The notes under the pieces are model-generated. The model searched no databases and was not told where the DNA came from. It was given only the letters and a program-made list of their open reading frames with translations. Shown here one piece after another: positions 1 through 9,350 of a DNA stretch of 64,000 nucleotides. The translations under genes and the position numbers were made by a program. Source of the DNA: Marivivens sp. LCG002 (lineage in GTDB: Bacteria > Pseudomonadota > Alphaproteobacteria > Rhodobacterales > Rhodobacteraceae); contig NZ_CP127165.1 in the NCBI RefSeq assembly GCF_030264275.1, forward strand, positions 1,538,001 to 1,602,000, written 5' to 3'. Position 1 is the stretch's first letter; every line of letters starts with the position of its first letter.

Positions 1-1100
1 ACCTTGACGTCTGCCTTCTGGCCTACGTCGGCAAGGAGAAGACCAAGCTTGACGCGACGCTCGGCCAGAGCCTTGTGCTCGTCGGTCGGGTCGATCGCAG
101 CGTGGTTGTGATCGTGAACTTCGGGGTTCTCTTCGTGCCAGAGCTGGTGAGCGATCTGGTTGGCTTCTGCTTCGACAAGGCTCGGCGGAAGGTCGAAGGA
201 AACGGCTTTGTCGAGCGCATCGAGAAGCGCACGCTTCACAACAGCGCGCGACGCACCGGTGTATTCTGCTTCAAGACGCTCGGCGATCTGGCCCTTGAGA
301 GCTTCGAGGCTCTCTGCACCAAAGTTCTTGGCCAGCTCGTCATCAATCTCGGCGTCCTTCGGACCTTTGACTTCCTTGACGGTGACGGTGAAGACAGCGT
401 CCTTACCGGCAAGGTTCTCGGCGCCATAGTTCTCGGGGAACTTGACTTCGACGTCCTTGGTCTCTTCGGCTTTCATGCCCTCTACGCCGGCTTCGAAACC
501 GGGGATGAAGGAGTTGGAGCCGAGAACGAGCGGATAGTCTTCGGCTTTGCCGCCGTCGAACTCTACGCCGTCAACCTTACCAACGAAGTCGATGATGACC
601 TGATCACCGTCCTTGGCCTTCGAACCCTTGCGACGGGCTTCGAACTGCTTGGCGGTCTTGGCAAGGTTCTCGAGAGCTTCGGTCACCGAAGCGTCGTCGG
701 CCTTGACGACCATACGCTCGAGCTTGATGCCCGAGAAGTCGACAGCGGGAACATCGGGAAGACGCTCGTAGGCTACTTCGACAACAACGTCGTCGCCCTC
801 TTTCCAGTTCTCGTTGGCCATTTTCATCGAGGGCTGAGCCGCGGGACGGTCGCCCGAGGTTTCGAGGTGCTCGTTCATCGCACCGTCGATGGCTTCCTGC
901 ATGGCTTCGCCCATCACGCGCTGACCGAACTGCTTCTTGAGCATGGCCATCGGCACTTTGCCCTTACGGAAGCCTTTCATCTCGATCTCGGGCTGAGCTT
1001 CAATCAGCTTCTCGTTTACTTTGGCTTCGAGTTCAGCAGCGGTTACGGTGATGGTGTAGCCGCGCTTGAGGCCTTCGTTGAGGGTCTCGGTGACCTGCAT
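1..1100 (-). CDS. tig: Trigger factor, C-terminus cut by window edge
   Basis: Ribosome-associated chaperone and peptidyl-prolyl isomerase that shields nascent chains at the exit tunnel. The minus-strand reading begins [14 protein letters not shown] at 1100 and carries the ribosome-docking loop GFRKGKVP around residues 43-50, the family signature. A middle FKBP-like stretch follows ([30 protein letters not shown]). About 366 codons are visible; the family usually has about 430-450, so the last part of the C-terminal domain lies beyond position 1. In many bacteria clpP-clpX-lon follow tig, which would lie to the left. The long plus-strand reading across this gene is an antisense shadow. Confidence 0.97.
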   Translation of the reverse strand, partial: MQVTETLNEGLKRGYTITVTAAELEAKVNEKLIEAQPEIEMKGFRKGKVPMAMLKKQFGQRVMGEAMQEAIDGAMNEHLETSGDRPAAQPSMKMANENWKEGDDVVVEVAYERLPDVPAVDFSGIKLERMVVKADDASVTEALENLAKTAKQFEARRKGSKAKDGDQVIIDFVGKVDGVEFDGGKAEDYPLVLGSNSFIPGFEAGVEGMKAEETKDVEVKFPENYGAENLAGKDAVFTVTVKEVKGPKDAEIDDELAKNFGAESLEALKGQIAERLEAEYTGASRAVVKRALLDALDKAVSFDLPPSLVEAEANQIAHQLWHEENPEVHDHNHAAIDPTDEHKALAERRVKLGLLLADVGQKADVK

Positions 1101-1510
1101 GGTTTGCGTCCTTCTACGTCTCTGTCAGGCCGCCCTTGCGGCCAAGCCTTTAAATCAGACGCCCTTCTATTGGCGGTCTTGCCCCAAAGCAAGGCGAAAA
1201 GGGCGAAACCCTCCATTTCAACCGTCCCGCAAAGCCATTTCTTTTGCTGCAACATGAGAGGCAGCGGAATTGACCTCGGATCAGGCCGAAAAACGGCGCC
1301 GCGAATCTATCCTTTCGAGAATTTCGCCACTCTTTGCGCCTCATTCGCGCTCGAAATATCGTTAAAATCCGAGTCACCCGCTCCGCCGCAATCCCGCGCG
1401 GCACCATGGGGAACAGCCATTCCACTTTGAACGCGGCAAACGGCACTCCCGCAAAGGGTGAGCTTCGCGCCGAAATCACGAAGTGTAATTCTTCTGGAAT
1501 ATCAAGGAGT
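1101..1510. other. Intergenic region between tig and tRNA-Leu
   Basis: About 410 bases without a convincing gene; short frames here lack ribosome sites and family resemblance. It must hold the promoter and leader of tig. A perfect hairpin (GGCCGC-CCTT-GCGGCC, 1128-1143) lies in the leader about 28 bases upstream of the tig start codon. I see no strong terminator for the tRNA. Confidence 0.6.
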
Positions 1511-1595
1511 TGGTGCGGGTGGAGGGACTTGAACCCCCACGCCTTGCGGCGCCAGAACCTAAATCTGGTGCGTCTACCAATTTCGCCACACCCGC
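1511..1595 (-). tRNA. tRNA-Leu (anticodon UAG)
   Basis: Read on the minus strand, 85 nt begin GCGGGTG and end CACCCGC-A-CCA, so the acceptor stem pairs perfectly and the CCA tail is encoded. The anticodon stem-loop CCAGA-TTTAGGT-TCTGG places TAG at 34-36, reading CUA leucine codons. A long variable arm (GGCGCCGCAAGGCGT region) is typical of tRNA-Leu, and the T-loop GTTCAAGTC is present. Confidence 0.97.
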
Positions 1596-1691
1596 ACTGC
1601 GGCTGCATCTAGCAAAGGTTTTCAGGGGTTGCGAGACCTAAATTTCCGTTTGTTCGCAAAATTATCCGTTTGAGAACTAAATTCGGACACA

Positions 1692-1705
1692 ATCTATCCG
1701 TAGAT
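1692..1705. promoter_or_regulatory. Short dyad upstream of the Hint-domain gene
   Basis: ATCTA-TCCG-TAGAT is a perfect 14-bp inverted repeat ending 24 bases before the start codon at 1730. It could be an operator or a small leader hairpin; only the symmetry is seen. Confidence 0.3.
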
Positions 1706-1729
1706 TAGATCCAAGCTTACAAGGCGGAG

Positions 1730-2203
1730 ATGACTATGCAGACCACAATCGAGAAAACCGGCCAGACGTTCAACGTGGCGCTCACCAAGCGCACCGGCCT
1801 TGTGGCTGGAACCACGGTCCTCACGCTCAATGGCGAGATGAAGGTCGAGGATCTCCAGATCGGTGACCGCATCATCACCCGCGACGCAGGCATGGCCGTG
1901 CTCAAGGGTATCGCCGCAACCGAAGTCACCATGACACCGATCAAGATCAAAGCCGGCTCGCTCGGCCACAACCGCCCCGAAGCGGAAATGCTGACCTCGC
2001 CCGATACGCTGATCCACATCCGTGACTGGCGTGCACAGGCTCTCTTCGGAAAATCCCCCGCTTTGGTCCCTGCCCGTCGCCTGGTTGATGGCGAATTCAT
2101 TTCGCAAGCCGCAAAAGCGCAGGTCAAGATTTTCGATCTCAAATTCGATCGTCAACACATCATCTATGCCGATGGCGTAGAGGTTGCGACGACAGAAGTT
2201 TAA
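1730..2203 (+). CDS. Small stand-alone Hint-domain protein, degenerate active site
   Basis: A 157-residue protein made of little more than one Hint (hedgehog/intein) fold. Hallmarks are AGTTVLTLNGEMKVEDL at about 27-43, IGDRIITRD at 44-52, the WRAQALFG block near 100-107, and FDRQHIIYADGVEV near the end. In active Hint modules a Cys precedes the xxxAGT motif; here that position is Gly (G23 in GLVAGT). The usual SPQH histidine is also replaced (SPDT at 90-93). It therefore probably lacks self-splicing or autoprocessing and may act as a binding fold. The start has a GGCGGAG ribosome site. No secreted domain is attached, unlike the large Hint-tailed exoproteins of this order. Confidence 0.8.
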   Translation: MTMQTTIEKTGQTFNVALTKRTGLVAGTTVLTLNGEMKVEDLQIGDRIITRDAGMAVLKGIAATEVTMTPIKIKAGSLGHNRPEAEMLTSPDTLIHIRDWRAQALFGKSPALVPARRLVDGEFISQAAKAQVKIFDLKFDRQHIIYADGVEVATTEV

Positions 2204-2231
2204 GCGTCCAACCCCAAGACTGGACCTCCGA

Positions 2232-2260
2232 CGCCGCCCCTTGGGCGGCGTTCCCTTTTT
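2232..2260 (+). terminator. Terminator after the Hint-domain gene
   Basis: CGCCGCCC-CTT-GGGCGGCG stem-loop followed by TTCCCTTTTT. It sits 28 bases past the stop at 2203 and reaches the 3' end of the convergent gene. Confidence 0.85.
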
Positions 2261-3759
2261 CAATACCCCAAAGTCCGAAGCACAGCCGGAATCTGATCGG
2301 CGATATCTTCGGCAATAAGCGCGGGCCCGAAGTCACGCGCCGCCTCGGCATGAAGCCAAGCGGCCGCCGCGATTCTGTCGTGAAACTGCGCTTGCGCACT
2401 GTCGCCCGCGACAAGCCCCGTGATCATCCCCGCAAGCACATCACCCGCACCCGCAGTGCCAAGCCAAGGCGCCCGCCGATCATAGAGCGCCGCAGAAAGC
2501 GACGTGCGCCCGTTGGGCGAAGCGATCACGGTTGCCGCCCCTTTCAACAGAACGGTCATTCCAGAACGCTGCGCCGCCATGCGTGCCGCCTCGATCTTGG
2601 AGATCCTGCGCTCCCGTTCGGCGAGATCGGGAAAGAGCCGTGCAAACTCGCCTTCATGCGGGGTGATCACCACTTGCCCCTTAGCAAGCGCAAAGAGCGC
2701 CTCGGGATCGTGTGCAAAACTGGTCAAGGCATCAGCATCAAGCACAACGCGGCGCTTGGGATCGGTCAAAGCGACCTCGACCAGCGCCCGCGTCTCGTCG
2801 CCAACCCCAAGACCGGGGCCGAGGCAGATCGACGCGAACCGCGCATCCTGCAAAATCGCGGCGAGCTCCGAGGCGCTGTCCATGGGCTTGAGCATCACAG
2901 CATCCAGACGCGCTGCATTTTCCGCCAGCGCCGCGTTGGGCACCGCAAGCGTGACAAGCCCCGCTCCGGCCCGAAGCGCAGCCCTTGCAGCGAGACGCCC
3001 CGCTCCGCCCCGCGCGATACCGCCACCAAGCACAAGCGCATGACCACGATCGTATTTATGCGCCCCGAGTGCATATCCGAAAGCGACCCGATCAAGCCAA
3101 GCCTTGTCGGGAGAGATCAGGTCAACGCCCCGCGATTCGTCGCGGGTCAAACCGATGTCCACAATCACTGGGGCGAGCTTGCTCACCTCGGTCAGGTAAT
3201 GGCCGATCTTTGCCTTGTGGAACGTCACGCAAAGATCGGGGAGATGCTCGGGTCCAAGCCACCGCCCCGTATCGACATCAAGACCCGAAGGACAATCGAC
3301 CGCGACCACATACATATCGCGCAGGAGACCGAGCGCCGCACCGCACGCCTCGGGGATGGCACGCGAAAGCCCCGTTCCGAACAGAGCGTCGATGCCCACT
3401 GTTTGCCCGCCTCGGAACGCCTCGAGCGGGGAAACTGTCCCGACTTTGCTCCATCGTTCGAAAGAGAGGCGTGCATCGGGCGGCAAATGGTCCGGATCGC
3501 CAAAGGCAAAAACCTCGACCTTCCAACCCCTTTCGGCCAAAAGCCGCGCGATCACATAGCCGTCCCCGCCGTTGTTTCCCGGCCCGCAAAGCACCGCAAC
3601 CGATTGCGGCGCATAGGCAAAGTCGGGACGCGCCTTCAAAAGCGCCTCGACCACTCCGCGCCCTGCCCGCTCCATCAGATCAAGCCCGCTGGCGCGTCCG
3701 CCGTCGATTTCCGCCTTTTCAGCCGCCCTCATCTGTGCAGCCGTGATAAGATCATGCAT
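2260..3759 (-). CDS. nnrDE: Bifunctional NAD(P)H-hydrate epimerase / ADP-dependent dehydratase
   Basis: Repairs hydrated NADH and NADPH: the N-terminal YjeF_N domain interconverts R and S epimers, and the C-terminal carbohydrate-kinase-like domain dehydrates the S form using ADP. Visible motifs are GPGNNGGDGY at about 59-68 (epimerase), GPGLGVGDET and TPHEGEFARLFP (dehydratase), and GTAGAGDVLAGM near 434-445. Length is 499 residues, normal for the fusion. I start at the ATG at 3759 (MHDLITAAQMRAAEKAEI) because GGGAG lies at correct spacing; an in-frame start at 3783 has no such site. It is transcribed away from glnB. Confidence 0.95.
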   Translation of the reverse strand: MHDLITAAQMRAAEKAEIDGGRASGLDLMERAGRGVVEALLKARPDFAYAPQSVAVLCGPGNNGGDGYVIARLLAERGWKVEVFAFGDPDHLPPDARLSFERWSKVGTVSPLEAFRGGQTVGIDALFGTGLSRAIPEACGAALGLLRDMYVVAVDCPSGLDVDTGRWLGPEHLPDLCVTFHKAKIGHYLTEVSKLAPVIVDIGLTRDESRGVDLISPDKAWLDRVAFGYALGAHKYDRGHALVLGGGIARGGAGRLAARAALRAGAGLVTLAVPNAALAENAARLDAVMLKPMDSASELAAILQDARFASICLGPGLGVGDETRALVEVALTDPKRRVVLDADALTSFAHDPEALFALAKGQVVITPHEGEFARLFPDLAERERRISKIEAARMAAQRSGMTVLLKGAATVIASPNGRTSLSAALYDRRAPWLGTAGAGDVLAGMITGLVAGDSAQAQFHDRIAAAAWLHAEAARDFGPALIAEDIADQIPAVLRTLGY

Positions 3760-3859
3760 AAGAGTGCTCCCGCCTTTTGCCAAAGCTCTTCCAGTGACGG
3801 ACGCCGCGCAAGTCTCTGGCTCGGGTTTGATCGGGAAATAGGCGCTTCGGGGTCAAGAG

Positions 3860-3919
3860 GCACTCAAATGTGCAGTCAAAGTTTTCAAACTGCCCCTTCA
3901 TCAATCATATTGCACATTT
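3860..3919. promoter_or_regulatory. Inverted repeats upstream of glnBA, possible NtrC-type sites
   Basis: GCAC-N6-GTGC at 3860-3873, and a wider pair AAATGTGCA (3866-3874) with TGCACATTT (3911-3919), exact reverse complements 36 bases apart. Family knowledge: NtrC sites have GCAC/GTGC half-sites, usually 7 bases apart, so the fit is close but not exact. The position 120-180 bases before glnB suits nitrogen control. Confidence 0.4.
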
Positions 3920-3924
3920 TTTAA

Positions 3925-4377
<453 letters not shown>

Positions 4378-4415
4378 TCCGCCCCTTAAGAATTCAGTCC
4401 AAGAGGAAACTAGGG

Positions 4416-5822
4416 ATGAACACCAAGGAAGTTCTAGCACTCATCAAGGATGAAGACATTCAATATGTCGACATCCGTTTCACCGACCCCAAGGGTAAGC
4501 TGCAGCACGTAACTGTTGTATCCGATCTCGTAGACGAAGACTTCCTCGAAGAAGGCTTCATGTTCGATGGCTCGTCCATCGCAGGCTGGAAGTCGATCGA
4601 CCAGTCCGACATGAAACTCATGCCCGACACCTCGTCGGCCTACATGGATCCGTTCTACGCAGAATCGACCCTTGCCATCCACTGCGACGTGGTCGAGCCC
4701 GACACCGGCGAAGCCTACGACCGTTGCCCGCGCCAGATCGCCAAGAAAGCCGAAGCTTACCTCAAGTCTTCGGGTATCGGCGACACCTCTTACTTCGGCC
4801 CCGAAGCTGAATTCTTCCTCTTCGACAACGTGCGTTACTCGGTCACTCCGGCCAAGGTTGCATATCAGATCGACGCTGAAGCAGCTGCTTGGAACACCGA
4901 CGCAGAAATGGAAATGGGCAACCTCGCTCACCGTGCTGGTCACAAGGGCGGCTACTTCCCGGTCAACCCGATCGACGAAGCCCAGGACATCCGCGGCGAG
5001 ATGCTCTCGACCATGAAGCGTATCGGCATCAAAGTCGACAAGCACCACCACGAAGTGGCGACCTGTCAGCACGAGCTTGGCATGATATTCGGTGGTCTTG
5101 TCCAGCAGGCCGACAACATCCAGAAGTACAAGTACATCATCCACAACGTAGCGCAGTCCTACGGCAAGTCGGCAACTTTCATGCCGAAGCCGATGAAAGG
5201 CGACAACGGTTCGGGTATGCACGTGAACATGTCGATCTGGAAAGACGGCAAGCCTCTCTTCGCCGGCGACAAGTATGCAGATCTTTCGCAGGAAGCTCTC
5301 TACTTCATCGGTGGTATCCTCAAGCACGCCAAGGCTCTGAACGCGCTGACCAACCCCTCGACCAACTCCTACAAGCGTCTGATCCCGGGCTTCGAAGCTC
5401 CGGTTCTGCGTGCGTATTCGGCTCGTAACCGTTCGGGTTGCGTCCGTATTCCGTGGTCGGAGTCGCCGAAGGCCAAGCGCGTCGAAGCCCGCTTCCCCGA
5501 TCCGGCTGCGAACCCCTACCTCGCATTCTCGGCTCTGCTCATGGCTGGCCTTGACGGCATCAAGAACAAGATCGATCCGGGCCCGTCGTCGGACAAGGAC
5601 CTTTACGATCTGCCGCCGGAAGAACTGGCAGCAATCCCGACCGTTTGTGGTTCGCTCCGCGAAGCTCTCGAAGCTCTCGAAGCAGACATGGACTTCCTCC
5701 TCGCTGGTGACGTGTTCACCAAAGAGCAGCTTCAGGCCTACATGGACCTCAAGTGGGAAGAAGTTTACGCCTACGAGCACACGCCGCACCCGATCGAATA
5801 CCAGATGTATTACAGCTGCTAA
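4416..5822 (+). CDS. glnA: Glutamine synthetase, type I
   Basis: Makes glutamine from glutamate, ammonia and ATP as a cytoplasmic dodecamer; the main entry for ammonia. The protein is 468 residues, standard for GSI. Visible are the beta-grasp start ([20 protein letters not shown]), the [10 protein letters not shown] motif, [14 protein letters not shown] and [13 protein letters not shown] of the active site, and [11 protein letters not shown], in which Tyr397 is the adenylylation site, so activity is likely set by GlnE. Start has AAGAGGAAAC upstream. It is cotranscribed with glnB and followed by a strong terminator. Confidence 0.99.
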   Translation: MNTKEVLALIKDEDIQYVDIRFTDPKGKLQHVTVVSDLVDEDFLEEGFMFDGSSIAGWKSIDQSDMKLMPDTSSAYMDPFYAESTLAIHCDVVEPDTGEAYDRCPRQIAKKAEAYLKSSGIGDTSYFGPEAEFFLFDNVRYSVTPAKVAYQIDAEAAAWNTDAEMEMGNLAHRAGHKGGYFPVNPIDEAQDIRGEMLSTMKRIGIKVDKHHHEVATCQHELGMIFGGLVQQADNIQKYKYIIHNVAQSYGKSATFMPKPMKGDNGSGMHVNMSIWKDGKPLFAGDKYADLSQEALYFIGGILKHAKALNALTNPSTNSYKRLIPGFEAPVLRAYSARNRSGCVRIPWSESPKAKRVEARFPDPAANPYLAFSALLMAGLDGIKNKIDPGPSSDKDLYDLPPEELAAIPTVCGSLREALEALEADMDFLLAGDVFTKEQLQAYMDLKWEEVYAYEHTPHPIEYQMYYSC

Positions 5823-5844
5823 TCGCGCTGTTGCGATCTTCGGG

Positions 5845-5872
5845 AAAGGGCACCTTCGGGTGCCCTTTTTCT
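5845..5872 (+). terminator. Terminator of glnBA
   Basis: AAAGGGCACC-TTCG-GGTGCCCTTT, a 10-bp stem with a UUCG tetraloop, followed by a run of T. Confidence 0.95.
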
Positions 5873-6021
5873 TTGGGGATTCAACAGGTCATGCCGTTAA
5901 AATTGACGACAAAAGTCAGAATATTCGCACCAAGAGGGCTAAATCCCGCCCCAATCGAGCCGTAACAGGAAACGCAGGGATGCATATAGGCATCTTTGTT
6001 TCGTTAGTTTTCAGGCGCGTT

Positions 6022-6231
6022 ATGGCTCTCGATCAAAAAACACCCCTGTCCTTTGAGGACCTCTCCGCCGCAGAACGCATTGCAGCGATTGAAAAGCGCT
6101 GGAAGGCGCAATTGGTGCGTCAGGGCCGTTTGAATGGCAGCCAGCCGAAAAACATCCATCCGCAAATTTGCGAAGACATGGAAAAATCACCAAGTCGGCT
6201 CGAACGGTTGCGCAGTCTTATCAAGCGCTAG
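6022..6231 (+). CDS. Small basic hypothetical protein
   Basis: A 69-residue frame (MALDQKTPLSFEDLSAAERI...) rich in Lys, Arg and Glu and predicted mostly helical, without membrane segment or cysteine pair. I recognise no family. An alternative start at 5980 (MHIGIFVSLV) has a better AGGAAACGCAGGG ribosome site and would add 14 residues, some hydrophobic, so the start is open. The stop codon lies in the sequence CTAG at 6228-6231, shared in reverse with the stop of the convergent DUF3445 gene. Codon use resembles the neighbours, which supports it being real. Confidence 0.6.
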   Translation: MALDQKTPLSFEDLSAAERIAAIEKRWKAQLVRQGRLNGSQPKNIHPQICEDMEKSPSRLERLRSLIKR

Positions 6232-6956
6232 GCTTTGATCACCACCGTTTTGATCGAAAAGACCACGGCATCCGTCTCGGGAAGCCGAAAGACGGACTGC
6301 CTTTCGCTTCGGATATAAGGACTGTCGACGGTTCCCACGGGACGCGGGTTCGCTTCGCTATGCGCCTGATAGAGCTCGGGGTTCTGATAGCGGAGCAAAT
6401 TCGCCCGCCAGAGCGGTCGCCCGACCTGCACCCCGTCAAAGAACCTCTGGACCCGCGCCGCGATGGACGCGTCATAATGGTGCACAGGCATGTGAATGCG
6501 GGTGAGCGGATGGCCGATCTTTTCCCCGAGTGTCCAAGCCGCAGGAAACCCCAAGAGCGCGGCGGTCAGGACATGCTCGTCCCCCCGCTTTTGCAGGATA
6601 CAGAGATCCTCTTGCACCAGAGCGGAAAGGGTTTCGAATGGACGCGAGCGGTCAAGGACGACGCAGCGCCCATCGGGGCAGATCATCCCGTTTCTGCTCC
6701 GCTCGAAACCGTCCAGTGTCTCGACCTCGGCCAGAATGAAGTCATACAGCTCCAAGACAGCCGCCTCGGCCCCTGTGGTGACCGCGATATGGGCGTCTCT
6801 ATTGGCCGCGATCAGACGAAGCTTCTCCGCGATCTGAGCGCCATAGGCCTCGTCCACGCGCAAAAGCGGACCCGTCACGGGCTGCATCTTGGGCAAGGGA
6901 AACGCGGCCGCCAGCCGCTGGTCTTCGGGCATATGGTCTTGGAGAATGACTGTCAT
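6228..6956 (-). CDS. DUF3445 family protein (heme-dependent oxidative N-demethylase-like)
   Basis: A 242-residue protein matching DUF3445, some members of which are described as heme-dependent oxidative N-demethylases. Recognisable pieces are HMPEDQRLAAAFPLPKMQP near the N-terminus, FLRF-like LYDFILAEVETLDGFERS, VLDRSRPFETLSALVQED, and the late FRLPETDAVVFSIKT. ATG at 6956 is chosen because the residues encoded upstream (from 7034) do not look like family sequence. It lies 13 bases after the phosphatase-family gene on the same strand, so both may be cotranscribed. The substrate is not known from sequence; a methylated amine would suit the sarcosine oxidase elsewhere in the window, but that is only an association. 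Confidence 0.8.
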   Translation of the reverse strand: MTVILQDHMPEDQRLAAAFPLPKMQPVTGPLLRVDEAYGAQIAEKLRLIAANRDAHIAVTTGAEAAVLELYDFILAEVETLDGFERSRNGMICPDGRCVVLDRSRPFETLSALVQEDLCILQKRGDEHVLTAALLGFPAAWTLGEKIGHPLTRIHMPVHHYDASIAARVQRFFDGVQVGRPLWRANLLRYQNPELYQAHSEANPRPVGTVDSPYIRSERQSVFRLPETDAVVFSIKTVVIKA

Positions 6957-6969
6957 ACCCGATCCTTTC

Positions 6970-7851
6970 CTAAATCGAGAAGCGCGCCAAGAGCCCGAGA
7001 TGGTCCGATCCGAGCAAGGGCCGCACTTCGACAAAGCCTTCGCCCGTGTTCGGGATCAGGATATGGTCGATCGGCAGGATCAGCTTCCAGCCAAAGGACG
7101 GAAACGTAGTGAGATACCCGCCCAAGCGATCGACCTTGGCAGCGCGTTCGATCTGGCGCACCGCAGAGCCCCAAGGCACCATGTTGAAATCCCCGCCGAT
7201 CAGGATCGGGCCGTCGAGATCGCCAAGGCCGCGCACGATCCCGGGCACCTGGTTGGCTTGGGTATAGGGGAACGGGCGGTTCAAGTGAACGGAGGCCACC
7301 CAGATCGCCCCACCGTCGGGCATCTGGGCCTGAGCAAGCACGACGCCATCGCCGAATTCGCATTTCGCTTCGGGCTGGATCAGCGGAAACTTGGAATAGA
7401 TCGCGATCCCCCCATTCCCGGGTGTCGTGCAGGCAAGTCGGTGCGGATAGACTCCTTCGAGCCCTTTGAGAATGCCCATATTGTCGTTCGACGTCTCTTG
7501 CAGCGTGACGAAATCGGCATCTGCGCGCAGAATATCATCAAGGAGCGACTGACGGTCGGTTCCGTTCCAAAGCATGTTCTTTTGATAGAGCGAAAGGGTT
7601 CCAGCCTCGCCCTGCCCGCCATGGAGCGCCCAAACCGTATCGACGGTCGAGGCCACAAAACCGAACAGGACAAAGGCCGCGAGCAGCCGCGCGCGCAGGA
7701 ACAAAAGCGCAAAGGCAAGGATATAACCCGCAAAAAGCAACAGCGGCCGCACCACCGCCAAAGAGTCGGCAAAGGCGATCCAGCCTCCCAAATGGGAAAA
7801 GCCAACTCCGATCAGGACCAAAACCGCAAGTGTTTTCAAGAACGTCGACAT
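6970..7851 (-). CDS. Membrane-anchored endonuclease/exonuclease/phosphatase-family protein
   Basis: A 293-residue protein with three hydrophobic segments in the first ~85 residues (LAVLVLIGVGF, LLLFAGYILAFALLFL, LLAAFVLFGFVA), then an EEP catalytic domain. Catalytic signatures are LQETSNDN (metal-binding Glu), ASVHLNRPF, GGDFNMVPWG (Asp/Asn), IDHILI and GSDHLGL. These metal-dependent hydrolases cut phosphodiesters or phosphomonoesters; with an N-terminal membrane anchor the catalytic domain probably faces the periplasm. The substrate cannot be inferred. The gene is divergent from purB. Confidence 0.88.
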   Translation of the reverse strand: MSTFLKTLAVLVLIGVGFSHLGGWIAFADSLAVVRPLLLFAGYILAFALLFLRARLLAAFVLFGFVASTVDTVWALHGGQGEAGTLSLYQKNMLWNGTDRQSLLDDILRADADFVTLQETSNDNMGILKGLEGVYPHRLACTTPGNGGIAIYSKFPLIQPEAKCEFGDGVVLAQAQMPDGGAIWVASVHLNRPFPYTQANQVPGIVRGLGDLDGPILIGGDFNMVPWGSAVRQIERAAKVDRLGGYLTTFPSFGWKLILPIDHILIPNTGEGFVEVRPLLGSDHLGLLARFSI

Positions 7852-8043
7852 CTGCTCACTTCAAGCTTTTGCCAGAACCTGACCAAAGTTTTCCGCTTTG
7901 ACAATCGCAGAAGACCGGTTCAAGCGCGAACCTGCCGATGCATTTGGATACCTTGCACGCAAGGATTGTCCCCATCGCCCTTGCCGCCAGCCCCCCTTGG
8001 CATTAAGAGGCAGCCAATCCTTATGACAAAGAGGCTGCTCGCT

Positions 8044-9348
8044 ATGATCCCCCGTTATGCCCGCCCCGATATGGTTGCCATCTGGTCGCCTGAAACCAAG
8101 TTCAAGATCTGGTACGAGATCGAGGCGCATGCCTGTGACGCACAGGCCGATCTGGGCGTGATCCCGCGCGAGAACGCCGAAGCCGTCTGGAAAGCCAAGG
8201 ACGTCGAATTCAACGTGGAGCGCATCGACGAGATCGAAGCCGTCACCAAGCACGACGTGATTGCATTCCTCACCCACCTTGCCGAACACGTCGGCTCGGA
8301 AGAGGCGCGCTTTGTCCATCAGGGTATGACCTCGTCCGACGTTCTGGACACCTGTTTCAACGTGCAGCTCGTCCGCGCATCCGACATCCTGATCAAGGAT
8401 ATGGAGGCGCTTCTTGCTGCGCTGAAAAAGCGCGCGATGGAGCACAAGAACACCGTCCGCGTCGGCCGTAGCCACGGTATCCACGCAGAACCCACCACCA
8501 TGGGTCTGACCTTTGCCCGTTTCTATGCCGAAATGGACCGCAACCTTGCCCGTCTCAAGCTTGCCCGCGAAGAAGTCGCGACGGGTGCCATCTCGGGCGC
8601 TGTCGGCACCTTTGCCAATATCGACCCGCGCGTCGAAGAGCACGTCTGCGAGAAGCTCGGCCTCAAGCCCGAACCGATTTCGACCCAAGTGATCCCGCGT
8701 GACCGTCACGCCATGTTCTTTGCGACCCTTGGTGTGATCGCCTCGTCGATCGAGAACGTCGCGATCGAAATCCGCCATATGCAGCGCACCGAAGTTCTCG
8801 AAGGTGCGGAGTTCTTCTCGATGGGTCAAAAAGGCTCGTCCGCGATGCCGCACAAGAAGAACCCCGTTCTGACCGAGAACCTGACGGGTCTTGCCCGTCT
8901 TGTGCGTATGACCGTTATCCCCGCAATGGAGAACGTTGCTCTCTGGCACGAGCGCGATATTTCGCACTCTTCGGTCGAGCGCGGCATCGGGCCGGATGCG
9001 ACCATCACGCTCGATTTCGCACTGAACCGTCTCACCGGTGTGATCGACAAGATGCTCGTGTTCCCGCAGAACATGCTCGACAATATGAACAAATTCCCTG
9101 GTCTTGTGATGTCGCAGCGCGTGCTTCTCGCCCTGACCCAAGCGGGTGTGTCGCGTGAGGACGCCTATTCCATGGTCCAGCGCAACGCGCTCAAGGTCTG
9201 GGAAGAGCGACTTGATTTCCGTGAACTACTGCTTGCCGACGAAGAGGTCGTCAAAGCACTCGGCGTGGACGGCATCAACGAAAAGTTCGACATGGAATAC
9301 CACACCAAACATGTAGATACGATCTTCCGCCGCGTGTTCGGCGCATAA
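8044..9348 (+). CDS. purB: Adenylosuccinate lyase
   Basis: Catalyses two steps of purine synthesis: SAICAR to AICAR plus fumarate, and adenylosuccinate to AMP plus fumarate. The 434-residue protein has TSSDVLDTCFN near 97, GRSHGIHAEP near 141, and the fumarase/aspartase signature in the flexible loop, GQKGSSAMPHKKNP at about 261-274, with the catalytic Ser near 266. The ATG at 8044 is preceded by AAAGAGG and matches the family start MIPRYARPDM; the frame is open further upstream to 6889, but that part is antisense to other genes. A strong terminator follows. Confidence 0.98.
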   Translation: MIPRYARPDMVAIWSPETKFKIWYEIEAHACDAQADLGVIPRENAEAVWKAKDVEFNVERIDEIEAVTKHDVIAFLTHLAEHVGSEEARFVHQGMTSSDVLDTCFNVQLVRASDILIKDMEALLAALKKRAMEHKNTVRVGRSHGIHAEPTTMGLTFARFYAEMDRNLARLKLAREEVATGAISGAVGTFANIDPRVEEHVCEKLGLKPEPISTQVIPRDRHAMFFATLGVIASSIENVAIEIRHMQRTEVLEGAEFFSMGQKGSSAMPHKKNPVLTENLTGLARLVRMTVIPAMENVALWHERDISHSSVERGIGPDATITLDFALNRLTGVIDKMLVFPQNMLDNMNKFPGLVMSQRVLLALTQAGVSREDAYSMVQRNALKVWEERLDFRELLLADEEVVKALGVDGINEKFDMEYHTKHVDTIFRRVFGA

Positions 9349-9350
9349 CA

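Noticed and set aside
75-1430. 451-codon plus-strand frame across the tig region
   Set aside because: It is antisense to trigger factor, which shows clear family motifs; its own product is compositionally biased and resembles nothing.
6889-8043. Long N-terminal extension of adenylosuccinate lyase
   Set aside because: The frame is open but runs antisense to the phosphatase-family gene, starts with TTG, and lacks family similarity; 8044 has a good ribosome site.
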